Shown here piece after piece: positions 35,041 through 47,245 of a stretch of 64,000 nt of DNA. Numbering within the stretch: position 1 is the stretch's first letter; each line of letters opens with the position of its first letter. This DNA is from Epiperipatus broadwayi (taxonomy: Eukaryota > Onychophora > Udeonychophora > Euonychophora > Peripatidae): assembly GCA_028023455.1 (NCBI GenBank), contig JAQFVV010006306.1:4117001-4181000 (forward strand), written 5' to 3'. The notes below the pieces were generated by a model that did not search any database, was not told the DNA's origin, and saw nothing but the letters and a program-made list of their open reading frames with translations. The position numbers were made by a program, and so were the translations under genes.

Positions 35041-35264
35041 TATACAGGCTTATTATATACCTGTATCAATATATGTAATATATAGGGTATATGAGCACAG
35101 ACTTTCACATGACCGACCACTCTCCACTCTACCTCATAACACTTATATGTATTCAAGTGTATCAGTGTTATGAGATAGAGTGGAAAGTGGTGGGTCGTAT
35201 GAAAATCTGTGCTCATATACCCTATATATTACATATATTGATACAGGTATATAATAAGTCTATA
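35041..35264. repeat. Palindrome made from two SINE ends
   Basis: GAGCACAGACTTTCACATGA at the left mirrors TCGTATGAAAATCTGTGCTC at the right; TATACCTGTATCAATATATG mirrors its partner at 35232-35251. The spacer is about 10 bases. The ORFs on both strands (34956-35339) are by-products. A diverged copy lies at 53825-54037. Confidence 0.85.
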
Positions 35265-35880
35265 TATCAGTCAAGTAAACCAAAAACATTTAACACTATT
35301 ATTAGTATAAACAAACAAAGAAAAATATATTTGATGTAATTGTACAAATATTTGGACTAAATATGTATTAGGTAAAATCTTACCTTTCCCTTTTGAAGAT
35401 GATCGGATTTGTATGCAAGCAAGCACTCATCATAAATTGTATTTTATTTTACTTACACTAAAGGCAACAATATTTCTCCATAATGTTACTTACTAACATT
35501 TATATTCCTCCTTTTGTATCCATATTAAAATAAAGATACAAACAAAAAACATTTATATAAAATATACGGATAAATAAAATTACTGACATCAACCTAAATT
35601 TAGTTTAAAGTTCATAAGGAAAAATATCTTGGTAATCCTCACTAATCCATTTCAGGTATAGATGGGATATTGTGAGCGTTCTAGAACATCCAGTAAGTCA
35701 CTTATCCTTTGTATCCTTGAAATTTCTGCTTTGAAGTGGAGAGTTATTGGATCCATTCATTATTACTATTTTATTTTCAATAACATTTTGTTTTCATTAA
35801 TAGTTTTACTGATACTGTTGTAAGCATTTATTTATTAGATATATATTTTAGAAATGAAAAATACTTTAATAAATTATATA
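35265..35880. other. AT-rich spacer
   Basis: Nothing recognisable. Confidence 0.4.
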
Positions 35881-36183
35881 GGCGGTATTCGAACTCAGAC
35901 TTTCACACGACCCACTACTCTCAGTGTTATCTCATATTGCTGACCCACCCGACCACCCACGTTGAAAAGATAAATAATCACCAATATATGTATTTCATGC
36001 TAAACCAGTAATCATCAGTTGGTCTAGATTACTACCTAGCTAGACCAACTGATGATTGCTGGTTTTATCTTTTCAACATGTGTGTGATCGGGTGAGAGTA
36101 GAGGGTCATGTGAAAGTCTGAGTTCGAATCCCGCATATATTACATATATAAATGCAGATTTAAGTCTGTACAATGTATTAATT
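35881..36183. repeat. Head-to-head pair of core SINEs
   Basis: A minus-strand copy (B-box complement ATTCGAACTCAGAC at 35887) meets a plus-strand copy (core ACCAACTGATGATTGCTGGT at about 36045, GTCTGAGTTCGAATCCC at 36116-36132). The junction is in the core, near TACCTAGCTAGACC. Confidence 0.8.
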
Positions 36184-36489
36184 TAATAAATGATAAAAAT
36201 TATGAAATCTACACAGAAATATTTCCATGCATATGCAAAGGCATTACAAAAAAAAAAAAAAAAATAGACAAGAAGCTAATGGATTGTGAAAAACATTTCG
36301 AATTTTTAAAAAAGTGCATCAATAAATATTCCTCATCTTTTATTTAAATAATGATGATGATAATAATAGCAGCTTTTAAAATCAAAATAAATATTTGATA
36401 TACATATAACTTCAAACAGCATGTAAAAACTTTTAGTAAATTTTCACTCAAAAGAAGCAAAAAAGACAATTGTGCATATATATATATAT

Positions 36490-37100
36490 ATTTTCTCAGT
36501 GATGAAAGTTTATTCATAAAAAAAAAAAAACAGATACAAATACAGTTAGAAAAAGTTTACAAGGGAGTTTTTATATGATAAATTGAAATTTCAGAAACAA
36601 CATGGTAAGAGGGGAAGGATACATGTGAAAAGGGAATGGGAAGTGGAAAGAGGAAACAGTGTGTAGTCCAGGCCAGTCCAAGATGCATGGATTCATTGAG
36701 CAAGCACCGCATGGGTCACAAACATTTGAATGATTGAGTCCTATGACAGAGGCTGAGAGGATGGGAGGTGTCTGTGAGGAGTGGAGGTGAGGCTAGTTTG
36801 GTATCTGGTTTTGAGTGAGCGAATTAGGTCCAATAGCTTTTGATTCACTGAGTGTACTTTCTGGTCAAAAATAATGGCACATCGGAGCAACCAGAGTGCA
36901 TAGATGAGGAAAACTGATAATCTAATACTTGCAAAGACCCCTGTTTCTATGGATTCTTGGAGGTTGAAGATAGTATTCCTGTGCAAGGAAAGGCAGGAGT
37001 TGATGATATGTCTCACTCCAAGCAGAAAGAGACATTTATTATTTTTCTTTCTCACTTGAAAAATATATGCACATATATAGAAAAACCAGACATACAACAT
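36490..37100 (-). pseudogene. LINE C-terminal ORF with 3' UTR
   Basis: A 119-codon open frame on the minus strand (36741-37100) reads CLFLLGVRHIINSCLSLHRN, IFNLQESIETGVFASIRLSV, FLIYALWLLRCAIIFDQKVH and LLDLIRSLKTRYQTSLTS. The YALWLLRC box matches the YAIWVTHC box of the relic at 30470-30895. Base composition is clearly richer in G+C than the surroundings. About 250 bases of 3' UTR follow, with GAATAAACTTTCATCACTGA near 36490-36515, a poly(A) signal. The Met at 37100 is not credible as a start: the piece is the end of a polymerase. It is the least damaged LINE piece in the window. Confidence 0.55.
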
Positions 37101-37190
37101 TTTTACTATATTTGTTTCAATAGATTTTGTGAAGAGGGCGGAGTATTTAAAATAATATTCTTAAAACATAGAAAATATATATCTTTTTGA

Positions 37191-39425
37191 GTTACAATTG
37201 GCTTAGGTGTACTCTTTCTAGGTGTTAAACTGAGTTATTAAAATGTTTTAAAAAAAATATAGAAGTATTAGACATCTTTTTGGTTTATCAAGAGTTTTGG
37301 TAAACTCTTTCTAGATGTTCGAGTTATTAAGATGTTTGTTAAACAACACCCAATGGAAATAAATAATTTTGAGAGCATTTGAACAGACACCTACAAACCT
37401 AATTTTTTAGTGCACTTTGTTAAAGAATATATATATATTATTTCTACGAGTTATATTTCCCAAATTAAAAAAGGAATAAAAACGTATATTTTGAAGCATT
37501 TTCAAATAAAAGTTTTGAGTATTTACATTTTTTTAATCAGTAACGTAATGAATGCCTATATTTCTAAACATTTTTCTTTTTTTTTTATACATAATCAATA
37601 TTATAATTGTGTTAAATAATAAAATATTAATAAATACTATATATAATTAAAAAATTGTATCAATTGTTTAAAAAAAACAAAACAAATGAGGATGATTCTA
37701 AAATGGATGACAATAAATAGTGGTTACAGTTAAAATCAAAATTCAAAAATAGCATATAATCAATTATACTTTTTTAGAAGTCTTTCAATTTTTGATGAAA
37801 AATGTTAACTAAAATTTAAGTTTCAAAACAAATATATAAACTACAAACCAGTTCAAACTATTGACAAAATAATTGTTATCAGAGTGACAAACTGGACTAA
37901 TATTTTAAATAACTTAATGCCTTGTAAAGGATCCCAAGCTAAAGATTTAAACACTTTATTATATCTAAAACAGTAAATATAAAGTAAATTATCAATCCAA
38001 TTCACAATATGATTACTTTTTCTAAAAAAGACCCCACAAAACTTTTGTGAGAATGTTCGTTCTTTACACTCTGGATTAAAATAAGCTTCATAAATAACAC
38101 ATCACGAGAATACCTCATTCAATAAAAACTCAGAGGTATAAACTTGAATTAACTGCATTTGGCATTTACATTATGTTCAGAAACTAATGATGCTGTTATC
38201 ATATATATCATCAATTTCCACAAATTTCAACCTTTATTTATAATGAATCCCATTCTATTTGTGCTTTCAAAATTTGTGTTCTTACGGTAAAATATATGTT
38301 CATTTTTCAAATCAATTGCCTCTTCACTTTTTCTTCTAATTTTAGTCTTTCATCCAACTTGTGCAGCCCTACATTTGAAAATGACCTACAATTATAGTAG
38401 CTAAATGAATGATCATCAATGAATGAAAGTATAAGCCTAAAATCAGAGGGTTTTTAGCATTTCCCGCATTCCGTCATCAACTGCTGACTGCCTTAGCTGA
38501 TGACTATGCAGCCTCCAGAGTGAGGAAGTAACTTATTTTTATTAGTTATGGATGGTTCATGTGTTTTAAGTTTCTAGCTCCCATGAAAAATGGAGGTTGT
38601 TTCCATGAAATACATATGCATTGAGAGATTGGATAACAACCTTAGGAATAAATTGTAAATCTAAAAGTTTTGTTTGTTTACAAATATGTCAGGCATTATA
38701 TATATTTAGTAAAAGAACATAATAAAATGTATGTCAGGGGTGATAGAAATCATCATCATCAAAAGCATCCCTGTTTTTACTGAGCATTGAAAATAAGCCA
38801 AAAATCAGCATCCGAATCCATTATAATTTGGCTTCATCAGCATTAATCAAGTCAACAATTATTCCTTCTAATTGGATTTACAAAATAAAATCTTAGGCTA
38901 ATCATCATCAAGCCAAGGTAAAACTTAGGGTATATTACAAAAACAATCAATATTTTTAATTGCATGCACATACTTAAGCGCTCAAAATAACAAAATAATT
39001 CATCATCAAAAATGCTGACATCATTGTATCTATGCTTATCATCATAAATACTCTGAGCTATCAGGTACCATGTGTGCAGTACTGATCATCAGTAAATTAA
39101 TTATCAAATCTATAAAATGAAGTATGTGGTCTTTAATGATGACCTTTACCTTTGGCTATACAGAGAAGCATTTGGATGCCCATGTACATACCTTCATATA
39201 TATTGCAAATATTGTATGCCTTAAGTAACTTTGGGTTTCCGATGATGCTGGAGACTGGACAAAAGAAAATATGCACAATTTGTTCTATTATTAAACAAAA
39301 TCAATCTCACACACTAATAATTCATAAAACAAATACCTAAAAAATAAAGACATATTTTCAAAAATTATTTGTTTAAAAAACAATAATTATTTAATAAAGT
39401 TAAATAGAGCTTTACTTCTCACTAT
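37191..39425. other. AT-rich DNA, no gene seen
   Basis: Some GC-richer patches (38340-38540, CTGACTGCCTTAGCTGATGA) show no clear frame. Many CATCATCA strings occur at 38745-39070 without forming an array. Confidence 0.4.
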
Positions 39426-39428
39426 ATG

Positions 39429-39817
39429 TAAAATATATAATTGTTAATTAGAGAAGATATAAATTAGTATTAAAGTTTATCGGTTTTAACGTTTTCGAGG
39501 ATCCATGCCTCATATTCATAGCCTTCATAAAATATATAATAAAATATATGCAAATACAAATATTCAAATAAGCTAGTATTACGTAGCCCATTTTACATCA
39601 ATGGAAACATCCATGCCATTAATAGAAAAGACACTTGCTTCGAGATCTCGAAGAAATGGGCTACGTAATACTAGTTTATTTGAATATTTGTATTTGCGTA
39701 TATTTTATTATACATTTTATGAAGGCTATGAATATGAGGCATGGATCCTCGAAAACGTTAAGCCGATAAACTTTAATACTAATTTATATCTTCTCTAATT
39801 AACAATTATATATTTTA
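39429..39817. mobile_element. Foldback family B, copy 1
   Basis: AATTGTTAATTAGAGAAGAT mirrors ATCTTCTCTAATTAACAATT; ACTAGTATTACGTAGCCC-type inner arms surround a loop at about 39600-39652. The right arm holds GGCTATGAATATGAGGCATG and TCGAAAACGTTAAGCC, the hallmark shared with copies at 40548 and 61207. Confidence 0.85.
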
Positions 39818-40547
39818 ATAAAGTTAATTAAGAAATAAAAATAAAAATTATCAATTGTAAAAAAATTCCAGCTTTTGACTATATATGTTTAGAAATATGC
39901 AATAAAATCTAAAAGATTTGATTAATTATAGATACATTTATTTTAATATTTAGAGTGTTATGAGATACATTTTGCTTTTTTATACAGTATTTTGTATGAT
40001 CTACACTGTAATTTGGTGTGGTCCACCTATGGATTTATTTTTGCCATGTGAAAAAAAAATTAGATTGAACATGTATTAAATATTTTCATTCTATCACTAA
40101 TTGATAACTCAATGTTGATAATTTTATTTGGTGTTTTCATATCATTATATACTTAAATATTTTTCAAATATGAGACGAATCCACAAAAACTTAATACGTA
40201 TTTCAAAATAAATCCCAGGAATTCTAAAAAATTTCATCTATAATTCATTTTTGTAATTCTATGTCCTAACAAAAGTTGATTAACAAATATTTTTCAAATA
40301 AAATGTGAACTTGTTTTCAAACAAAGTATAATTTAAGTCATGCTAAAAAATAAATAAAAAAAACTGAAGTTGATTTGTTAGTATTTTATGGTTACTCACT
40401 GATGACGTAATTTACATATCATTTCTATGTGAGGCAGTCATCTAGTCTGAAATTATTAACCAATAAAATTAAATAAAATAAATATTGATGTTTAAAAAAT
40501 ATATAACAATATAAAAAGTGAATGTAATTTAAAATTTTACTATGCAA
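39818..40547. other. AT-rich spacer
   Basis: Nothing recognisable. Confidence 0.4.
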
Positions 40548-40881
40548 TATAAAGTAAAAATATAAAATGCGCTAAAACGTACAAACACACAAAGCTGAAG
40601 ACAAAGAAATATTAATACAAATTATGTGGTTAAGCGCTTTCGAGGGCCAAGTCTCATACTCATGGAATAAGTAACTATCTCATTTGCATAAATTTGCATC
40701 GCTCTTAATCAATTTATTTATTCACAAGATGGCTATGAATATGAGGACTCTGGTTCTCGAAAGCGCTTAGCCACATACCTAGATATAGATCTTTTTGCTT
40801 GTATCAGTCTGTATTAATATTTCTTTGTCTTCAGCTTTGTGTGTTCATGCATTTTAGGGAATTTTATATTTTATACTTTGA
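40548..40881. mobile_element. Foldback family B, copy 2
   Basis: ACACACAAAGCTGAAGACAA with AGAAATATTAATAC mirrors GTATTAATATTTCT and TTGTCTTCAGCTTTGTGTGT. The right arm holds GGCTATGAATATGAGG and TCTCGAAAGCGCTTAGCCAC. The outer end (ACAAACACACAAAGCTGA) resembles that of the 61207 copy. Confidence 0.85.
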
Positions 40882-41479
40882 AATAATTAGCAACAAAGTC
40901 TCTTTGCTCATATGGAATATAAATTAAAAACAGGTAATCCAAATGGGTCATGTTAAAAAGCAATGGCACAACACCAAGTAACATTTCATTGCATTGCACA
41001 ATAAAAAAGATTGGACTGAATTGTTGTACTTGTAATTAACTGAAGTAAATGTGATTTTACAAGTACCCAATTTCTCTGCTACAGAGCATAGCTAATCAAT
41101 GTCACGGAAGATTGACGATGACCAGTCTTATAAAAATTTGACTGAAGATAAAAAAGATTAAACAAAATAGAGAGTAAAAAGTAGATGAAAATCAGAAACA
41201 ATACATGTATGATGAACCAACATCACATCCTACAAGAAAAAAAAATCCTCTGACAGTTCTTGCTCTTTTTTATTGTTCACACCATTCGTATCTGACGATT
41301 ATTATAATATCCACTAACCCTTTATTAACCTGAAATCAGTAATTAATTTGAAATTACATATTACTATAAAAATATTAACGTGCACACACACACACCTGCT
41401 CCTTTATGTCCTGTAATCATATAAGAGATAACCTCTAACTGAAACTTGTTTCCCAACTAAATAAATTTAAAAAAAACTC
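40882..41479. other. AT-rich spacer
   Basis: (CA)n at 41384-41394; otherwise nothing. Confidence 0.4.
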
Positions 41480-41665
41480 TTAAAAAACGAATTTCATTTG
41501 AGATCCCAAACATTTTTTTTCTAGATCCACTTGAATTTTATCTTCTTAGATATACTCTAGGTGGTCTGGAATTGTTGATACAGCTTCCAATTTGGGAGGT
41601 CCCAAGACTGATTCTGGTTCTTGCAGTTCTGGCACATAAACTTTTTATGAACTCTCAAGCATTAA
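41480..41665 (-). pseudogene. Possible coding relic, unrecognised
   Basis: On the minus strand one frame reads VYVPELQEPESVLGPPKLEA then VSTIPDHLEYI, a stop, and in the same frame EDKIQVDLEKKCLGSQMKFV. Pro and acidic residues and higher G+C set it apart from its surroundings. No family is recognised and no splice sites flank it. Confidence 0.2.
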
Positions 41666-42510
41666 AACCATTGGCACCACCACTCCCCTTAGATATTAAG
41701 GGCATTCCATAAATAGGTTATGATGCTTATCTAGTCAAAAAATGTAAACATCTCTGATTTATGAAAGTATATATAGACAAACACAAACTAAGCATTATAT
41801 AGTTGGTCACTGCCCAATGTATATGTATATAGTGATAAAACTGTAGGCTTTAATAAGATCACCCAAATCACCTACTTACTGAACTCCTTACAGTTTCTTT
41901 ATAATGGCTGAGAATAGATGTAATATTTAAAAAATCCATATGCTAAAATAATACGTACATATTAACAGAAATCTGCAAAATATATGCCATTAATTTATTG
42001 GCTTCAAACTTTAATTTCTTTTATCCCCCCCCCCCCCACTTTACTCGTTTTATGTAACTTTGGTTTTATTACATCCAGATGAGAATGGAATTAATTTGAT
42101 AATTAATTTAATTTATCAAGTCATCAATATTCATTATCTGATAAAAGATAAGTTATATTAGATCAATTTATTATATTTCTACAAGACTGTCAGTCATTTG
42201 CTCGGTTTTGCGAAAATGCATAACTATTTTCTTATTCTAGATCATTAACCAATTTCTTTTATTTATTTCCTGACTTTTCCTCAACTTCAGTTGAACCATT
42301 TAATGTCTACATCTTCTAACATTTAAGTATAAGTCCAAAAATAATTTCATTTCTGCTTCATAATTTCCTTAACAAATATCTTTTACTAATCAAATTTACT
42401 TTATTACTTTGAATAAAAAAAAAAATCTATTATTTCTAGATTAATTAGCAAGCTATTTATATAAACATTTATATAATAATTAATTTTTTTATATAATTTT
42501 GCCTTTACTA
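41666..42510. other. AT-rich spacer with C homopolymer
   Basis: About thirteen C at 42027-42039. No coding signal. Confidence 0.4.
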
Positions 42511-42521
42511 ATTCAATGTTG

Positions 42522-42817
42522 TATATAAGGGACTCAAACTCAGACTTTCACACGACCCTCAACTCTCCATGCCATCTCATATTACTGACCCATCTGATCA
42601 CACACATGTTGAAAAGCTAAATAATCACCAATATACATATTCTGTGCTAAACCAGCACTCATCAGTTGAGATTATTTATGTTTTCAATATGTGTTGATCA
42701 GGTGGGTCAGCAATATAAGATGGCATGGAGAGTTGAGGGTTGTGTGAAAGTCTGAGTTTGAGCCCTTATATATTACCTTATATGTGCAGGTGTGTACAAG
42801 CCTGCACAGTGTATTAT
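42522..42817. repeat. Head-to-head core SINE pair with target duplication
   Basis: A minus-strand copy begins GGGACTCAAACTCAGAC (42529). A shortened plus-strand copy ends GTCTGAGTTTGAGCCC near 42765. TTCAATGTT at 42512-42520 and 42818-42826 would be a 9-base target duplication, so the pair probably moved as one unit. Confidence 0.75.
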
Positions 42818-42826
42818 TTCAATGTT

Positions 42827-44810
42827 ATTATAATATATAACCTCATAATTAATAAAGTAAATACTAAAATAATGTGATATTAAAATAAAATATAGTAAAT
42901 AATATATTTATTATGATAGTACAATAGCAGTGACTCATTCCTATTTCCAAATTTTGCAATGGCTAGTAGGGTAGTGTAGAAATCGTATTTTATACTAATA
43001 AAAAAATGGTGACACACTAGTACTTCAATATACAAACAGCAATAATTTGGATTAATTTATGTATAGTTACTGGCTTTATTTACTATTATACTGGAAGGCA
43101 CCTCCTACATCTTATTACTATATCCCAGAATTTTGGCTCATGGAAGACATGACAATAATGATCATTAAGACATCAAAGATGAGGACAGACAGAAAAGAAA
43201 CCCCAATATTTTTATATAGAAAATAAAAATTTAATAATAAAAAAATAAATAATAAATGAACAATTTTGACCACAAAATTAAAATTGTAAAATAATCATAG
43301 AAAATAATATACAAAATTTTGTTGGCTATTTAAAAATTAACAGATTAAATAAAATAATTATTTCTCTTCATCAGAATTATTGAAGTACTATTGTGATTAC
43401 GAATATACCCCAGTCATAGACTATAATAAAGCATGATCAATTTTTCAATACTCTCATTTTATAATTGTGTAAGTAGAATGTATCAAATTAAATGCAAAAA
43501 GATGCCAAATTAAGATTAAATATATTGGAGAAACAAAAAATTTTATTTTCATAAGATAAATATTTAAAAATCATCTATTTACTTACATTCAGTAGAAACA
43601 ATACATATTTGAAAAGGATAGCATTAAAATAATTCAACACATTAGTAATAACAAAGAAAGAAAAATTAAAGATATCTTTATGAAGACTATTAACTTAGAC
43701 TAAATGAGGATTTAGATTCAAAAACAGTGCTAATATAAATATGATTGAGATAACTTCAAATAATAAAATTACAAAAAAAAAAAAAAGTTATAAAAACATT
43801 AAGATGAATCTGTTATATAATATAAAGGCAGCTAATTAATTTAAAAACTATCAGTTACTGAGATGGATAAATAGAAAAAAATAGGTTTAATATAAATTAA
43901 GTAAGAATTTAAAAAAATATTTTATAAAACATTTTATAACAAACAGTATATAAAAATAGCTAGTTGTGTTTATTAAGTATATTACTGTTATAATTAATTA
44001 ATATGTGAAAAAAATTCTATAAATTGGTAGAATATACAGCATTTAACGAGTTTATGATATAAAATGTAATATAGATATTTAAAAATTTGTATTTCAGATA
44101 AATATAATGAATATATAAAAAGGATTCAATATATAATTGGTTATATTGTTTAATGTTTATATAATCATATATACTTATATACTTCAGCTCTGAAGACCAC
44201 TGGTCACCCAAAATTGTAATATTGGTCAAATAAAATATAACATTGTAAAAGTGATTAAAGAAGATTTATTTATTTTATAAAATTAATTAGTGCATAGAGG
44301 AGACATAAGATGAAAGATTAAATGTATTTTAAATTTATAATATTGTGGTCAATAATATTTAAATTGTTTTTATCTATGTTTTTTAATAGGTTTCAATTCA
44401 ATCATTTTTATATATCATTTACTTTGTTTGCTCCATTGACAAACAGGGAATCAAGAATTCATTAGAAAATAATCTACTGTTTGGATAATAAATTATATAT
44501 ATATGTTAATTCTGATTTATAAATTGAGTTCAGGTTCACCTATGCTTAAAAATAAATTCTTATACTCCTAAAAATAAATAGCAACTACAATAATATTTAC
44601 ATATATATATATAAAATATTTCAAATTAAAATTACTATTTAAAATATTAATTAGGGTTTTTAAAAAAAACCAACAAAAAATTTGAATACAAGGAATCATA
44701 ATTAATGTTTTAAAAATAAACTCATTTTAATTTAAAGAACATGATTGTAAAGCTCAAGAAATATCTAGTAAAAAAGCAGGTGGTAACACTATTTTCTTTA
44801 AAAAATTTTA
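42827..44810. other. AT-rich DNA, no gene seen
   Basis: Very A-rich on the plus strand. The 70-codon ORF at 44017-44229 (minus) is Tyr/Ile-rich and likely chance. Confidence 0.4.
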
Positions 44811-45243
44811 ACCCACCTAATCACACATATGTTGAAAAGATAAATAATCACCAATATACGTATTTCATGCTAAACCAGCAATCATCAGTTGGTCTAGATT
44901 ACTATCTCCACACATATATACAATCAGGCTCAGTTATATATTAAGACAGCCAATCTTCATACTTTAATGGACAGGCTTCAAACTATTCCAACTCACAACT
45001 CTTCAAAGCTGAGCACTGATTGTATATATGTGTGAGGATAGTAATCTAGACCAACTGATGATTGCTGGTTTAGCATGAAATACATATATTGGTGATTATT
45101 TATCTTTTCAACATGTGTGTAATCAGGTGGGTCAGCAATATGAGATGGCACTGAGAGTAGTGGGTCGTGTGAAAGTCTGAGTTCGAATCCCGCATATATT
45201 ATATATAAATGTAGGTTTAAGCCTGTGCAATGTATTAATTTAA
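44811..45243. repeat. Head-to-head core SINE pair
   Basis: Minus-strand copy with core complement AACCAGCAATCATCAGTTGG (44873-44892); plus-strand copy with GACCAACTGATGATTGCTGG (45049-45068) and GTCTGAGTTCGAATCCC (45175-45191). The tail GTTTAAGCCTGTGCAATGTA follows at 45214. Confidence 0.85.
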
Positions 45244-45635
45244 AATTTTTTATAAATTACAGTTTAATAACTTTTATTATTGTACATATTGCTTGGATGG
45301 AAAGAAAGATAATAGCATAATATTGTAATAAGTACTAACTGTAAAATTTGTTTTAAAATTGATTAAAAACTAAAAATATTACTTATTATTAAAGCAATTA
45401 ATTTATACATACTCAACAGTACTGTATTTAAAATAATAACCAATCTTAAACAAAATTGATAACAGACAACTTAAAAATAAATAAAACTTATTTAAAACAT
45501 CAAACCAGGCTTTCATTCCTTAGTTTAAACATTATCAAGATGTCTCCTCTTTTACAAATCACTGAAAAATGAGATAATATTAATGCTTTTATTTATTTAT
45601 TATTCTTTATATATGTGTGTGTGTTACTTTTGGTG
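45244..45635. other. AT-rich spacer
   Basis: Nothing recognisable. Confidence 0.4.
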
Positions 45636-45639
45636 CTTT

Positions 45640-45885
45640 TATTGTATTGTAATTAAATAATGTACATTGGATGGAGTTGCTTTAGAATAGTTTTTGTCAT
45701 GTGATTATAAAAGAGGAGACATCTTGAGAAAGTTCCTATAAGGAATGAAAAGCTGGTTTGCTGTTTTAAATTAATTTTATTTATTTTTAAATTGTATATA
45801 ATCAATCCGTTAAGATTGATTATTACTTTAAATTTATAAAGAAGACATTAGAGACAATTTTTAAGTTTGACACTTGACCATCTGA
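45640..45885 (+). repeat. LTR-like dispersed repeat, copy 2
   Basis: Matches 14200-14440: AATAATGTACATTGGATG, GTCATGTGATTATAAAAGAG with TATAAAA box, AAGTTCCTATAAGGAATG and AAAAGCTGG. Both end near a TTGAC/TCATCTGAAAT-like string. Confidence 0.4.
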
Positions 45886-46065
45886 AATGAAATCATCATC
45901 TAACTCTTCAAATACTCATAAATGCAATTCTGTAAAACCAGCAATCAATTTTTTATTCTGTCTCTTCCCTTATCATTCATAAACCCTACAGGCACATCTT
46001 TCAGAATTTCATTTCTTCTCAATTTTCCAAAATTAAACATTTCAACACATATACATAGGTAATCT
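45886..46065. other. Short spacer
   Basis: Nothing recognisable apart from the T tract before the tRNA-like element. Confidence 0.4.
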
Positions 46066-46161
46066 TTTTTTTTTTTTTCATATGTCAAATGCGTTGACAG
46101 GGAAGTGAACCCCGGCCAGTTGCTTGGAAAACAGCTATGCTAACCACTAGGCCACCAACGC
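46064..46161 (-). tRNA. tRNA-Gly(UCC)-derived retroposon
   Basis: The 72-base unit at 46161-46090 (minus) folds as a tRNA: acceptor GCGTTGG/TCAACGC, D region GGCCTAGTGGTTAGC, anticodon loop TTTCCAA with anticodon TCC, T arm CGGGG-TTCACTT-CCCTG, discriminator A. The body closely matches the usual animal tRNA-Gly(TCC). Faults: a C/A mismatch in the anticodon stem and TTCACTT where TTCRANT is usual. After 12 spacer bases comes a run of about 15 A (T run at 46065-46079), not the T run expected for pol III termination. So it is most likely a short SINE or retro-pseudogene. Confidence 0.6.
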
Positions 46162-46169
46162 TTGACTAC

Positions 46170-47240
46170 ATAAATAATCTTTATTTTTTTAAATTTAACT
46201 TTTGCAAATCAACATCTTTAACCTTCTATTTTTTTCTTGCTTCTTATTAATAATTATTATTTTTATTTAAACTGCACACCAAATAATATCTGATGAGCCT
46301 TTCTTAAATATAATGGATTTCCATATAAAAAATATTTAGCTCTAAATTTTGTTCACATAACTTGGTTATTATTTCTAGCGTGAATTAACCAATTTTTTAT
46401 ACTATTTTCAACAACCTGGTCTATAAAATTTTGCCAATCCCTCTATTTTTTAACATATCCATCGTCAACATTAATTTCTTTACGGGTAGATTAATAATTT
46501 CATCCCAAACTTACTTAACATTTTAATAAATATATTCTAGTATCTCCAAGCATATCATCAGTTAATAAATGAAATGAACCTTCATTTCCTTAAAGCTAAT
46601 TCCACCTTAATCATATTCTTATTCTACAATCTATTTAAATATTAAATAAAACATAAGAAAACAATAGTCGACGTTCCATGCCTCTTTCTATTTCTATCTT
46701 CCGTAATAAAATTTTAATCTTAAATCTTTAGATTCAAATACTAATTTCTTAAATGGGCTTCTCTATTTCCACTCCGTTTCTTCTTAAAAATACCCAATGA
46801 AACAACTCACACTTCACTCTACAAAATATTTTATTTTAAATTAATTAAACAAATATTAACACCTCTTCCTTTTTACAAACGTATCAATAACAATCTTCCT
46901 GAAGAAGCTTCTTTCATTGTTTCTAAATATAAAATGTTTTGCAAATATAAATCTACCCTCAATCAGACAATAATCAGTCATCAATTGCAGATATAAATTA
47001 ATGTAATTAATTAGACCAAAACAATGTTCATTGCATCAAATATTTTCTCTACATGAAAGATAATGAAGTGACCACAAATATTAATAAATTCTTTCAGATA
47101 CTTCCATCAAAATTTCAAACGATTTATTAGTGCTTTGTCTGTCTTTATCTCTGCAACAATCTTATGCCTTACTACCATAAAAATGATCTTAACTACCTGA
47201 ATTTTGCTTTTTTAATTGATAGAGATGCAGATTTAGTATT
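46170..47240. other. AT-rich, T/C-biased spacer
   Basis: Long pyrimidine-biased stretch without a frame that holds. Confidence 0.35.
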
Positions 47241-47245
47241 TTATT

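Noticed and set aside
34956-35339. Three overlapping ORFs of 70-86 codons on both strands.
   Set aside because: They mirror one another because they lie in the SINE palindrome.
36957-37190. 77-codon plus-strand ORF.
   Set aside because: It is antisense to the LINE C-terminal frame at 36741-37100, which has the better codon use and family match.
38745-39070. Possible CRISPR-like or tandem array of CATCATCA strings.
   Set aside because: Spacing is irregular and the strings are simple trinucleotide repeats; this is animal DNA.
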